Shown here one piece after another: positions 48,449-56,717 of a stretch of DNA of 64,000 nt. Positions within the stretch are counted from its first letter, which is position 1. Every line of letters begins with the position of its first letter. Origin of the DNA: Promicromonospora sp. MEB111. GTDB lineage: Bacteria > Actinomycetota > Actinomycetes > Actinomycetales > Cellulomonadaceae. The stretch covers positions 32,349-96,348 of the forward strand of contig NZ_JARVSD010000024.1 of NCBI RefSeq assembly GCF_030209445.1, given 5' to 3'. A model generated the notes under the pieces. That model ran no database searches. It was not told where the DNA came from and worked only from the letters and a program-made list of their open reading frames with translations. The position numbers were made by a program, and so were the translations under genes.

Positions 48449-49309
48449 ATGCAGAGCTTTTCTCGTGTTGCCCGTGCTTCTCTGGCAGCGACGGCGCTCG
48501 TCGCCGGGACGTTCGTCGTCGGGCCGGCCGCCGCTGCCGGCGGCGGCTTCCAGCGGGGTCCGGATCCGACCGAGGCGAGCGTCGAGGCGCCGCTGGGCGC
48601 GTTCGACGTCGGCGTCGCCGTCATCTCCCGGGCCGCCGCCGTCGGGTTCGGCGGCGGCACGGTCTACTACCCGACCGACACCTCCGAGGGCACGTTCGGC
48701 GCGGTCGCCGTCTCGCCGGGCTACACGGGCACGCAGGCGAGCATCGCGTGGCTCGGCCCGCGGCTGGCCTCGCAGGGCTTCGTGGTCGTGACCATCGACA
48801 CGTTCACCGGCGGCGACTCGCCCGCCAGCCGCGGCGACCAGCTCCTCGCCGCGCTGGACCAGCTGCGGGACACCGCGGTGGCGGACCGGATCGACCCCGC
48901 CCGCCTGGCGGTGATGGGCCACTCGATGGGCGGCGGCGGCAGCCTGGAGGCGGCCAAGGACCGGCCCGGGCTGCGGGCGGTCGTGCCGCTCACGCCGTGG
49001 AACGTGGACAAGACGTTTCCCGAGGTCAGCGCACCGACCCTGGTGGTCGGGGCCGAGCGTGACACGGTCGCCCGGGTGCGCCTGCACGCCGAGCCGATGT
49101 ACGAGTCGCTCCCGGCCGGTGGCGACAAGGCCTACCTCGAGCTGCGCGGCGCGAGGCACGACGCGCCGAACTTCCCCGACCCGACCATCGCCAGGTACAG
49201 CATCTCGTGGCTCAAGCTTTACGTGGACGACGACGAGCGCTACGCCCGGTTCCTCTGCCCCGCGCCGGAGCCGGACGAGCAGATCAGCGAGTACCGCGGC
49301 ACCTGCTGA
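48449..49309 (+). CDS. Secreted polyester hydrolase / cutinase (PETase-family alpha/beta hydrolase)
   Basis: A 286-residue exported esterase very close to Thermobifida-type cutinases and bacterial PET hydrolases. The signal peptide ends near AAAAGG, followed by the family start RGPDPTEASVEAPLG. The catalytic triad is S159 (GHSMGGGGSLEAA), D205 (GAERDTVA) and H237 (GARHDAPN). The oxyanion and aromatic-clamp residues Y92 (PGYTGTQASIAWLGPRL) and W184 (LTPWNVDKTFPEV) are kept. C270 and the final C286 make the C-terminal disulfide. The residue after the catalytic His is Asp, where Thermobifida cutinases have Phe. AGGAGA precedes the ATG. Cutin or suberin is the likely natural substrate; PET activity is inferred. 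Confidence 0.96.
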   Translation: MQSFSRVARASLAATALVAGTFVVGPAAAAGGGFQRGPDPTEASVEAPLGAFDVGVAVISRAAAVGFGGGTVYYPTDTSEGTFGAVAVSPGYTGTQASIAWLGPRLASQGFVVVTIDTFTGGDSPASRGDQLLAALDQLRDTAVADRIDPARLAVMGHSMGGGGSLEAAKDRPGLRAVVPLTPWNVDKTFPEVSAPTLVVGAERDTVARVRLHAEPMYESLPAGGDKAYLELRGARHDAPNFPDPTIARYSISWLKLYVDDDERYARFLCPAPEPDEQISEYRGTC

Positions 49310-49375
49310 CCCGGCCGCACCTGTTGACCTATAGGATCCGCGCGACAATCCCGTTGCGAGATCAAGGACAACACA

Positions 49376-50638
49376 ATGCGACTCGGCTGGAAGCTGCACG
49401 GTGACGGTGCCCGCATCGCACCCGGAGAGGTGGTGGCACCGCACGAGCGGCTGAGCTGGCCACGGACCATCGGGATCGGCCTGCAGCACATCGTCGCGAT
49501 GTTCGGCGCCACCTTCCTGGTGCCGGTCCTCACCGACTTCGACCCGGCGACCACGCTGTTCTTCTCGGCGATCGGCACCATCACCTTCCTGCTCGTCACG
49601 GGCAACAAGCTCCCGAGCTACCTGGGGTCGAGCTTCGCGTTCATCGCGCCGATCACCGCGGCCACGGCGTCGGGCGGGCAGTCCGTGGCGATCGGCGGCA
49701 TCCTCGCCACCGGCCTGCTCCTGGCCCTCGTCGGCGTGGTGGTGCACTTCGCCGGGCCGCGCTGGATCCAGATCGCCATGCCGCCGGTCGTGACCGGTGT
49801 GATCGTGGCGCTCATCGGGCTCAACCTGGCGCCGGTGGCCTGGAGCAACTTCCAGAAGTTCCCGGTCACGGCGGTGGTGACCCTCGCCTCGATCATCCTG
49901 ATCCAGGTGCTGTTCCGGGGCATCGTCGGCCGCCTGGCGATCCTGCTCGGCGTGGTGATCGGCTACGCCTTCGCCGCGGCCCGCGGCGAGGTCAGCTTCG
50001 AGAAGGTCGAGGCGGCCGGCTGGCTCGGCCTGCCGCACTTCACCGCGCCGTCGTTCGACCCGAGCGTGCTCGGGCTGTTCCTCCCGGTGGTCCTGGTGCT
50101 CATCGCGGAGAACGTGGGCCACGTGAAGTCGGTGGCCGCGATGACGGGCCGGGACTACGACCGGCTCACCGGCCGCGCCCTCCTGGCCGACGGCGTGGCG
50201 ACCACCCTCGCCGGCCTCGGCGGCGGCTCCGGCACCACCACGTACGCGGAGAACATCGGCGTGATGGCCGCCTCCCGCGTGTACTCCACGGCGGCGTACT
50301 GGGTGGCCGCGTTCGGCGCGCTGCTCCTCAGCCTCTCGCCGAAGTTCGGCGCGCTGATCGCCACCGTGCCGGACGGCGTGCTCGGCGGTGTGACGACGAT
50401 GCTCTACGGGATGATCGGCATCCTCGGTGCCCGCATCTGGGTGCAGGCGAACGTCAACTTCTCCGACCCGGTGAACCTGACCACGGCGGCCGTGCCGCTC
50501 GTCATCGGCATCGCCGACTTCACGTGGACGGCCGGCGACCTGCAGTTCGGCGGCATCGCACTCGGCACCGCATCGGCCCTGGTCATCTACCACGTCATGC
50601 GCGCGATCGGCCGCTGGCGCGGCACCGCGGAGGGCTGA
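49376..50638 (+). CDS. Uracil/xanthine permease, NCS2 family (UraA-like)
   Basis: A 420-residue transporter with 14 predicted helices. Family hallmarks are LQHIVAMFGATFLVPVLTD, the helix-8 carboxylate in VLIAENVGHVKSVAAMTGRDYD and the helix-10 GGGSGTTTYAENIGVMAASRVYS, all of the uracil type. It imports uracil with protons, feeding the UPRTase encoded at 17391-18026. The ATG at 49376 has AAGGA upstream; TATAGGAT (49330-49337) is the likely -10 region. Confidence 0.95.
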   Translation: MRLGWKLHGDGARIAPGEVVAPHERLSWPRTIGIGLQHIVAMFGATFLVPVLTDFDPATTLFFSAIGTITFLLVTGNKLPSYLGSSFAFIAPITAATASGGQSVAIGGILATGLLLALVGVVVHFAGPRWIQIAMPPVVTGVIVALIGLNLAPVAWSNFQKFPVTAVVTLASIILIQVLFRGIVGRLAILLGVVIGYAFAAARGEVSFEKVEAAGWLGLPHFTAPSFDPSVLGLFLPVVLVLIAENVGHVKSVAAMTGRDYDRLTGRALLADGVATTLAGLGGGSGTTTYAENIGVMAASRVYSTAAYWVAAFGALLLSLSPKFGALIATVPDGVLGGVTTMLYGMIGILGARIWVQANVNFSDPVNLTTAAVPLVIGIADFTWTAGDLQFGGIALGTASALVIYHVMRAIGRWRGTAEG

Positions 50639-50646
50639 CCCTGGAC

Positions 50647-50694
50647 AGTGGGCTGAACGCGTGGTTAGCATGTTGAACATGCGTTCAGCCCACT
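50647..50694. promoter_or_regulatory. Large palindromic operator spanning the TetR promoter and start
   Basis: Perfect 14-bp arms (50647-50660 and 50681-50694) flank a 20-bp centre that contains the -10 TAGCAT (50665-50670) and a smaller TGTTGAACA element. TGAAC/GTTCA half-sites recur, as at TetR operators. Autoregulation is likely; the sequence could also fold as an mRNA hairpin. Confidence 0.75.
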
Positions 50695-51374
50695 CCGGAC
50701 CAGCCGGTCCGGAGGACCTCACCGCCCGCGCCCGGATCCGCGATGCCGCGATCCGCCGGTTCGCGGTGGAGGGCTTCGGCGCGCCCGTCCGGGCCGTCGC
50801 GGCCGACGCCGGGGTGAGCGCCGGCCTGGTGATGCACCACTTCGGCTCCAAGGACAAGCTCCGCGCCGAGTGCGACGCGCAGGTGCTGGCCACGATCCGC
50901 CGGCTCAAGCAGGAGAACGTCGAGATCGTCGCGTCCGGCCAGAGCTTCTTCCACCGGTTCGCGGCCGTCGACGAGAACGCGCCGCTGGTCGGCTACATCC
51001 TGCGGTCCATGCAGGACGGCAGCCCCCTGGCCCGCGAGTTCATCGACCACATGGTCACGGACTCCGTCGGCTACATCCGGGACGGGGTCGCCGCCGGCGT
51101 GATCGTGCCCAGCCGGGACGACGCCGCCCGGGCCCGGTACCTCACGCTCTCGTCCCTCGGCGCGCTGCTGCTCGAGGTGACGCTCAGCCCGCCGTCCGAC
51201 CCCGCCGACCTGGTGGGCATCGTCCGCGGCTACCTCACGAGCAGCTACCTCCCCATGATGGAGCTGTTCACCGAGGGGTTCCTCACGTCCCGCCGCATGC
51301 TCGACGAGTACCTCCTGTACGTTCCCGACCCGCCTCCGTCGGACGAGGTGGCGCCCACGCCTGCCCCAGGTTGA
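50679..51374 (+). CDS. TetR-family regulator of the adjacent ABC exporter
   Basis: A 231-residue regulator: RARIRDAAIRRFAVEGFGAPVRAVAADAGVSAGLVMHHFGSKDKLRAECD, with a helical ligand domain (C-terminal TetR_C type). ATG 50679 is preferred to the GTG at 50661, because TAGCAT ends 8 nt before it. It is followed after 64 nt by the ABC ATPase and permease. The arrangement resembles mycobacterial Rv1219c-Rv1218c-Rv1217c, so it probably represses that exporter and itself. Confidence 0.93.
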   Translation: MRSAHSGPAGPEDLTARARIRDAAIRRFAVEGFGAPVRAVAADAGVSAGLVMHHFGSKDKLRAECDAQVLATIRRLKQENVEIVASGQSFFHRFAAVDENAPLVGYILRSMQDGSPLAREFIDHMVTDSVGYIRDGVAAGVIVPSRDDAARARYLTLSSLGALLLEVTLSPPSDPADLVGIVRGYLTSSYLPMMELFTEGFLTSRRMLDEYLLYVPDPPPSDEVAPTPAPG

Positions 51375-51438
51375 CCGGACCGCCGGTCGAGCGCCGCCCT
51401 GCCACGTCCCCCTCCCGACGTCAGAGAGCGAACCAGCC

Positions 51439-52422
51439 ATGACCGCAACACCCGCGATCGAGATCCACGACCTGCACAAGTCGTTCGGCGCCGTGAAGGC
51501 GCTCGACGGCCTGAACCTGATCGTCCGCCCGGGAGAGGTCGCGGGATTCCTCGGCCCCAACGGGGCGGGCAAGTCCACCACCATCCGCGTGCTGCTCGGC
51601 CTGCTCCGGCCCGACTCCGGACGGGCCAGCCTGCTCGGCGGCGACCCGTTCGCCCAGGCCGTCGACCTGCACGGGCGCCTCGCGTACGTGCCGGGCGACG
51701 TCACGCTCTGGCCCAAGCTGACCGGTGGCGAGGCGATCGACCTCCTCCTCCGGCTCCGCGGGGTCAAGGTCGACCGGGCGCGCAAGGAGCGCATGCTCCA
51801 GCGTTTCGAGCTGGACCCCACCAAGCGGGCCGGCACCTACTCGAAGGGCAACCGGCAGAAGGTCGCCCTGGTCGCGGCGCTGAGCGCCGACGCGGAGCTG
51901 CTGGTGCTCGACGAGCCCACCTCGGGTCTGGACCCCCTCATGGAGGCGGTGTTCCAGGACTCCATCCGTGAGGCGACGGCCACGGGCACCTCGGTGCTGC
52001 TCTCGAGCCACATCCTCGGCGAGGTCGAGGCGTTGTGCGACACCGTGACGATCATCCGCAACGGTAAGGACGTGCAGTCCGGCACGCTCGCCGAGCTGCG
52101 CCACCTCACGCGGTCCAAGGTCTCGGCCGTGGTCAGCGGGGACGTCACGGTGCTGGACTCGGTCGCGGGCGTGCACGACCTCGTCGTGAGCGACGGCGGC
52201 GGCGCGGCGGCGTCGGGGGCGGCGTCGTCCCGCATCGCGTTCCACGTGGACGACGACGCTCTGCCCCGGGTCACCCAGGCCCTGGCGAGCCTGGAGCCGC
52301 ACGGCCTGACCATCGAGCCGCCGTCGCTGGAGGAGCTGTTCCTGCGGCAGTACGGCGACGAGCTCGAGCGGCTCGAGGACGCGCCCGCCGACGGCGGCTC
52401 CCTGAAGGCGGGCCGGCGATGA
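51439..52422 (+). CDS. ABC transporter ATP-binding protein (drug-efflux type)
   Basis: A 327-residue ATPase. Walker A GPNGAGKST is at residues 39-47, the signature is YSKGNRQKV, Walker B is LLVLDEPTSGLD, and the H-loop is SSHILGEV. The extra C-terminal domain (~residues 225-320) is usual for DrrA-like exporters. It powers the permease encoded immediately downstream, with which it overlaps by ATGA. No strong terminator separates it from the TetR gene. Confidence 0.96.
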   Translation: MTATPAIEIHDLHKSFGAVKALDGLNLIVRPGEVAGFLGPNGAGKSTTIRVLLGLLRPDSGRASLLGGDPFAQAVDLHGRLAYVPGDVTLWPKLTGGEAIDLLLRLRGVKVDRARKERMLQRFELDPTKRAGTYSKGNRQKVALVAALSADAELLVLDEPTSGLDPLMEAVFQDSIREATATGTSVLLSSHILGEVEALCDTVTIIRNGKDVQSGTLAELRHLTRSKVSAVVSGDVTVLDSVAGVHDLVVSDGGGAAASGAASSRIAFHVDDDALPRVTQALASLEPHGLTIEPPSLEELFLRQYGDELERLEDAPADGGSLKAGRR

Positions 52423-54089
52423 GCGCGACGACGCTGCCGGCCGTCCCGGTCCTGGAGCGTCCCGCGCTCGCGCTGCGCGGCGCGTTCGCGGGCACGGGAG
52501 ACCTGCTGCGGCTCGCGCTGCGCCGCGACCGCGTGCTCCTGCCCGCGCAGATCCTCGTGTGCGTGCTGCTGTTCGTCAGCACCCTGAGCTCCGTGTCCGA
52601 GCTGTACGGGACCCAGGAGCAGCGCGACACGATCCAGGCCACCCTGGTGACCAACCCGGCGTTCCTGGTGCTGCTCGGGCCCTACGAGAACACGGGGTCG
52701 ATCGCGTCGACCGTCTCGTGGCGCGTCGGCATCTTCATGGTCGCCGTCTTCGGCGTGCTCGCCGCCATGGCGGTGGTGCGGCACACCCGCAAGGAGGAGC
52801 AGCTCGGCCGGCTGGAGCTCGTGCGGGCCGCCCGGGTCGGATCGCTGGCGCCGCTCGTCACCGGCCTGGTCGTCGGCGTGCTCTTCTCGATCGTCTCGGG
52901 CGCGCTGACCACCGCGGTGGTGTGGCCGGAGGGGCCGTCCGCCGGCGCCGTGGCCCTCGGCGCGCAGGTCGCCGCGATCGGCCTGGCGGCGTCCGGCCTC
53001 GCGGCGGTGGCGGCGCAGGTCGCGTCGTCGTCCCGCGCGGCGAACGCGATCGGCGTGTGGATCGTCATCGGCGGCTACCTGCTGCGCGGCGGGGCCGATG
53101 TCGACCCGGACGAGCTGGGCTGGCTCCACTGGGTCTCCCCGGTCGGCTGGGCGCAGCAGATCGACCCCTACGGCGCGAACGACCACGGGCCGTTCCTGCT
53201 GTGCGCCGCGCTGTTCGTCGTGGGCGGGGTGGCCGCCGGCTGGCTCACGCTGCACCGCGACCTGGGCGCGGGCCTGATCGCGGAACGGCGCGGGCCGGCG
53301 CACTCCACGTCGCTCACCTCGACCGTGGCGCTCATGGCACGGCTCACCCGCTCCTCGTTCGTCATCTGGGCGGTCTCGATCGGCGTCTACATGTTCTTCG
53401 TCGGGTACCTCATGGCGACCGCCGGGAACCTGGTGACCGAGAACGAGCAGTTCGCCGAGTACGTCGCCGCCATGGGCGTCCGGGGTTCCGACATCGCCGC
53501 GGGCTTCGCCGCGCTCATCATGTCCTGGACGGCCTACGCGGGTGCCGGCTACGGCGTCACGGTGGTCCAGGACATCCGCGGGGAGGAGGCACTGGGGCGC
53601 ACCGAGGCGGTGCTCGCCACCCGTACGTCCCGGTCCGGATACCTCGCTGCCTGGCTGGCCGGGGCGGTCGGCGGGGCGATCCTGCTGCTCGGCGTGGCGG
53701 GGCTCGCCCTCGGGGCGGGCAACGCCCTGGCGTCCGACACCGGGTGGGGCGAGTCGCTCGGCGACGGCCTCGGCGCGGCCGTGGTGCACGTGCCGGCCGT
53801 GCTGGTCGTGATCGGACTCACGTCGGCGCTGTTCGGCTGGTTCCCTCGGCTGGTGGGTCTGGGGTGGGCCGTCATCGCGGCGAGCTTCCTGGTGACGCTG
53901 CTCGGCAGCCTGCTCGACCTGCCGGACGCCGTCGTCGACCTGTCGCCGTTCGCACACGCCCCGGCCGTGCCGGCAGTGGCGTGGGCCGACGTGGACTGGG
54001 CTCCGCTGGGCTGGTTGCTGCTGATCGCGTTCGCCCTGCTCACGCTCGCGTTCGCCGGATTCCGGCGCCGCGACGTGCCGGTCGTCTGA
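52419..54089 (+). CDS. ABC exporter permease (TnrB/Rv1217c-like, 12 TM)
   Basis: A 556-residue membrane protein with about twelve helices in two homologous halves. The pattern (VLERPALALRGAFAGTGDLLRLALRRDRVLLPAQI, YGTQEQRDTIQATLVTNPAFLVLLGPYENTGSIAS, HTRKEEQLGRLELVRAARVG, then HWVSPVGWAQQIDPYG) matches the polyketide-antibiotic exporter permeases next to TnrB and Rv1217c. It exports hydrophobic drugs or a self-made metabolite with the upstream ATPase; the substrate is unknown. Confidence 0.93.
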   Translation: MSATTLPAVPVLERPALALRGAFAGTGDLLRLALRRDRVLLPAQILVCVLLFVSTLSSVSELYGTQEQRDTIQATLVTNPAFLVLLGPYENTGSIASTVSWRVGIFMVAVFGVLAAMAVVRHTRKEEQLGRLELVRAARVGSLAPLVTGLVVGVLFSIVSGALTTAVVWPEGPSAGAVALGAQVAAIGLAASGLAAVAAQVASSSRAANAIGVWIVIGGYLLRGGADVDPDELGWLHWVSPVGWAQQIDPYGANDHGPFLLCAALFVVGGVAAGWLTLHRDLGAGLIAERRGPAHSTSLTSTVALMARLTRSSFVIWAVSIGVYMFFVGYLMATAGNLVTENEQFAEYVAAMGVRGSDIAAGFAALIMSWTAYAGAGYGVTVVQDIRGEEALGRTEAVLATRTSRSGYLAAWLAGAVGGAILLLGVAGLALGAGNALASDTGWGESLGDGLGAAVVHVPAVLVVIGLTSALFGWFPRLVGLGWAVIAASFLVTLLGSLLDLPDAVVDLSPFAHAPAVPAVAWADVDWAPLGWLLLIAFALLTLAFAGFRRRDVPVV

Positions 54090-54225
54090 CCGCCGCCGGG
54101 CTGGGCGCCAACTGTTCTCGGCATCCGCGTTCCGGTAGGGTTCAGGGCGCCGTCCGGTGTCAGCAGGCAGGTTCGCACAGCCGCTCCCGGACCGTGCCCC
54201 CGCCGAGTCCAGTGAGGACGGACCG

Positions 54226-54522
54226 ATGATCTTCAAGGCCGTAGGAGACGGCCGCCCGTACCCCGAGCACGGGCGGACGCGCACCCGTGACTGGGTCGAC
54301 GTGCCGCCCCGCCAGGTGCGGCTCGACGAGCTGGTGACCACCAAGCGCACCCTCGACCTCGACCAGCTCCTCGCGGAGGACTCCACGTTCTACGGCGACC
54401 TGTTCGCCCACGTCGTGGAGTACGAGGGCACGCTCTACCTGGAGGACGGCCTGCACCGCGCCGTGCGCGCCGCCCTCCAGCAACGTCCAGTCCTGCACGC
54501 TCGCGTGCTCACCATCCGCTGA
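54226..54522 (+). CDS. Conserved actinobacterial protein (annotated elsewhere as VapB-family antitoxin)
   Basis: A 98-residue protein, MIFKAVGDGRPYPEHGRTRTRDWVDVPPRQVRLDELVTTKRTLDLDQLL and so on, a sequence widely conserved in actinobacteria. Databases often call it a VapB-type antitoxin, but no toxin gene is adjacent and it has no obvious AbrB- or RHH-type DNA-binding unit. A TAGGGT box at 54136-54141 would start the message, and GAGGA precedes the ATG. The next gene, for a LytR_C protein, lies 19 nt away. Confidence 0.8.
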   Translation: MIFKAVGDGRPYPEHGRTRTRDWVDVPPRQVRLDELVTTKRTLDLDQLLAEDSTFYGDLFAHVVEYEGTLYLEDGLHRAVRAALQQRPVLHARVLTIR

Positions 54523-54541
54523 CCTCAGGTAGGTTCATCGC

Positions 54542-55204
54542 GTGACATCCCCCGGGTACGACCAGGCGCGCGTGGAGCGCCGGCGCCGAGAGCACGAGCG
54601 CCAGGCCGTGGTCTTCGGTGTGCTCATCGCGTTCCTGGCGGTCTGCGGCATCTTTGCGCTCGCGGTCTACTCCGGCGCCATCAGCTCGCCGTTCAACCGC
54701 CCCTTCACCACGGTCGGCGTGGGGGAGCAGGAGACCTATCCCGTCCCGTGCCTGCCGCCGGTGAAGGGCCAGCCCGACGGCGCCCTGCCGACCGCCTACT
54801 CGGACGTCGAGGTCCGCCTGCTGAACGCGTCGGAGGAGATCGGCCTGGCCAGCGCGCACGAGTCGGTGCTCGCGGACCGCGGGTTCAGCATCGTGGCCAA
54901 GGGCAACGTGCCGATGCAGCTCCAGGAGTCGGAGATCCGGTTCGGCCGCAAGGGCATCGTGCAGGCGTACACGCTCGCCGCGCAGTTCCCCGAGATCCGG
55001 CTGGTCCTCGACGACCGCACCGACCGCAAGATCGACCTGCTCATCGGCGAGGAGTTCGAGGCACCCCTCGACGCCGAGGACGTCGAGCTGGCGTCCGACC
55101 AGCCGCTGCTGAACGCCGAGGGCTGCGTGCCGGCGAAGTCGATCGAGCCCGTGGAGCAGGTCAAGCGCACCAAGACCGGCGACGAGGGCCAGCCCGCCAA
55201 GTAG
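54542..55204 (+). CDS. Membrane-anchored LytR C-terminal (LytR_C) domain protein
   Basis: A 220-residue protein. The basic N-terminus (ARVERRRREHERQ) is followed by one membrane helix (residues ~22-45). The external LytR_C domain (about 90-165) has DVEVRLLNASEEIGLASAHESVLADRGFSI. The domain occurs in cell-wall LCP proteins, here without the catalytic LCP part. TAGGTT (54530-54535) ends 6 nt before the GTG start. The pairing with the preceding VapB-like gene recurs in other actinobacteria to my knowledge. Confidence 0.87.
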   Translation: MTSPGYDQARVERRRREHERQAVVFGVLIAFLAVCGIFALAVYSGAISSPFNRPFTTVGVGEQETYPVPCLPPVKGQPDGALPTAYSDVEVRLLNASEEIGLASAHESVLADRGFSIVAKGNVPMQLQESEIRFGRKGIVQAYTLAAQFPEIRLVLDDRTDRKIDLLIGEEFEAPLDAEDVELASDQPLLNAEGCVPAKSIEPVEQVKRTKTGDEGQPAK

Positions 55205-55214
55205 GGTCTGTGCC

Positions 55215-55838
55215 GTGCTGACGCCGTCCTCGGGAGCAGTGGGCCTCGGCCGCGCGCTCCTGTGGGCGGCGGTCGTGCTGGCGCTCTCCCTGACCGCGCA
55301 CGTCGAGGCGGGCGGTCACGTCCCGCCGGCCGAGGCGATCGCCCTGCTGGGCGCCCTGCTGCTCGCGGCCGCCGCGTTCGCCGTCCGGCGGCAGATCCGC
55401 TGGCCGGGCGGCCTGGCCCTGGCGGGCCTCGGCCAGTACGCCTCGCACCAGGCGTTCTCGTACCTCGCCGGCGCCTGCCCGCCGTCCGTGCTGCCCGACG
55501 GCGGGGCCGCGCACGCGCACCTGGCCGGCGCCGTCTCCGGGGTGTACGGGTCGTGCGTCGGGGCCGCCGAGCCGGCGGCGATCGCCCCCGGGATGCTCGC
55601 GTGGCACGTGGTGGCGACCCTCGTCTCCGTCGGCCTCCTCGTGGGCGTCGAGCGTGGCGTCTGGCTGCTCGCGTCGTGGCTGGTGCGGCCGCTCGCCGCG
55701 GAGCCGCTGCGGCTCCCGGCGGTGCGGCGCGCCCCCGTGCCGGCGGTGCTCCGCACGGTACCGGGCCGGGTGGACGTGCACGTCGCGCCGGAGCGGGGGC
55801 CGCCGTCGTCGGCCCTGGTGATGCGCCTCGCGGCCTGA
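55215..55838 (+). CDS. Multi-pass membrane protein, unknown function
   Basis: A 207-residue protein with about five hydrophobic helices in the first 165 residues and a basic C-terminal tail. The loop between helices 3 and 4 has two Cys and a His pair (GACPPSVLPDGGAAHAHLAG...YGSCVG), which might bind metal. TAGGGT (55202-55207) overlaps the previous stop and lies 7 nt before the GTG. The YcnI copper-type gene follows after 66 nt, so a shared metal-related role is possible but unproven. Confidence 0.7.
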   Translation: MLTPSSGAVGLGRALLWAAVVLALSLTAHVEAGGHVPPAEAIALLGALLLAAAAFAVRRQIRWPGGLALAGLGQYASHQAFSYLAGACPPSVLPDGGAAHAHLAGAVSGVYGSCVGAAEPAAIAPGMLAWHVVATLVSVGLLVGVERGVWLLASWLVRPLAAEPLRLPAVRRAPVPAVLRTVPGRVDVHVAPERGPPSSALVMRLAA

Positions 55839-55904
55839 CGGTGTCGGGCGGGAGGCGGGTCGCCGTACGCCCTCCCACCCACCCCGTACCGAAGGACCGA
55901 GCAC

Positions 55905-56633
55905 ATGACTCGCTTCAGCCTGCCCACCCGCCGCGCCCTCGCGGCCGTCCCCGCCACCGCCGTCCTCGTGCTGCTGCCCACCGTGGCGTACGCGCACGTC
56001 GGTGTGAGTCCGGACACGACCGCCGCCGAGAGCTACGCGAGCCTCACGTTCCGGGTGCCGACCGAGTCGGACAACGCGTCGACGGAGCAGCTCGTCGTCG
56101 ACCTGCCCACGGACACCCCGTTCCTCAGCGTCACGCCGCGCAGCCTGCCCGGCTGGGACGTCGAGGTGGAGGTGGAGAAGCTCGACGAGCCGTTCGAGGT
56201 CGAGGGTGCGACCGTCGACGAGGCCCCCGCGCGCGTGACCTGGACGGCCCAGAAGGGCCACGAGGTGCCGCCGCACGAGTACCAGGAGTTCGCCGTGCGC
56301 GTCGGGGCGCTGCCCGCGGAGGGCACCGAGGTGGTGCTCCCCGCCCACCAGACGTACACCGACGGCAGCGTCGTCGACTGGGACGACCTGGTCGGTGACG
56401 ACGGCAAGGAGCCGGAGGCCCCCGCCCCCGTGTTCACGACCACCGCCGCCGAGGGCGACGGGCACGGCGCCACGGCCGGCCACACGGACACCGCCGCGGC
56501 GGGCGCGGACGGCGCCGCTGCCGCCGCCGACGAGCCCGCCGTCGACCCCGTGGGCCGCTGGCTCGGCGCGGCCGGGATCCTGGTCGGCGCCGTGGGGATC
56601 GGCGTCGCGCTGGTCACCCGCCGCCGCGTCTGA
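55905..56633 (+). CDS. YcnI-like (DUF1775) copper-binding membrane-anchored protein
   Basis: A 242-residue exported protein. The signal peptide ends AYA, leaving H31 as the mature N-terminus (HVGVSPDTTAAESYASLTFRVP), which in YcnI homologues helps bind copper. The DUF1775 domain includes PTESDNASTEQLVVDLP, LPGWDVEVE and GALPAEGTEVVLPAHQTYTDGSVVDW. An Ala-rich His-containing linker and a C-terminal membrane helix (~217-236) anchor it. It likely acts in copper homeostasis at the outer membrane face. Confidence 0.92.
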   Translation: MTRFSLPTRRALAAVPATAVLVLLPTVAYAHVGVSPDTTAAESYASLTFRVPTESDNASTEQLVVDLPTDTPFLSVTPRSLPGWDVEVEVEKLDEPFEVEGATVDEAPARVTWTAQKGHEVPPHEYQEFAVRVGALPAEGTEVVLPAHQTYTDGSVVDWDDLVGDDGKEPEAPAPVFTTTAAEGDGHGATAGHTDTAAAGADGAAAAADEPAVDPVGRWLGAAGILVGAVGIGVALVTRRRV

Positions 56634-56717
56634 CGGCCGTCGGGGTGGCGGTCCCGCGTGCGAGACTGGAGCTCACGCGCCGGACGACGGGCACGTGAGC
56701 AGCATCGGAGGACGACC

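Noticed and set aside
54226..54522. Toxin-antitoxin locus
   Set aside because: No toxin-like frame flanks the VapB-labelled gene on either strand.
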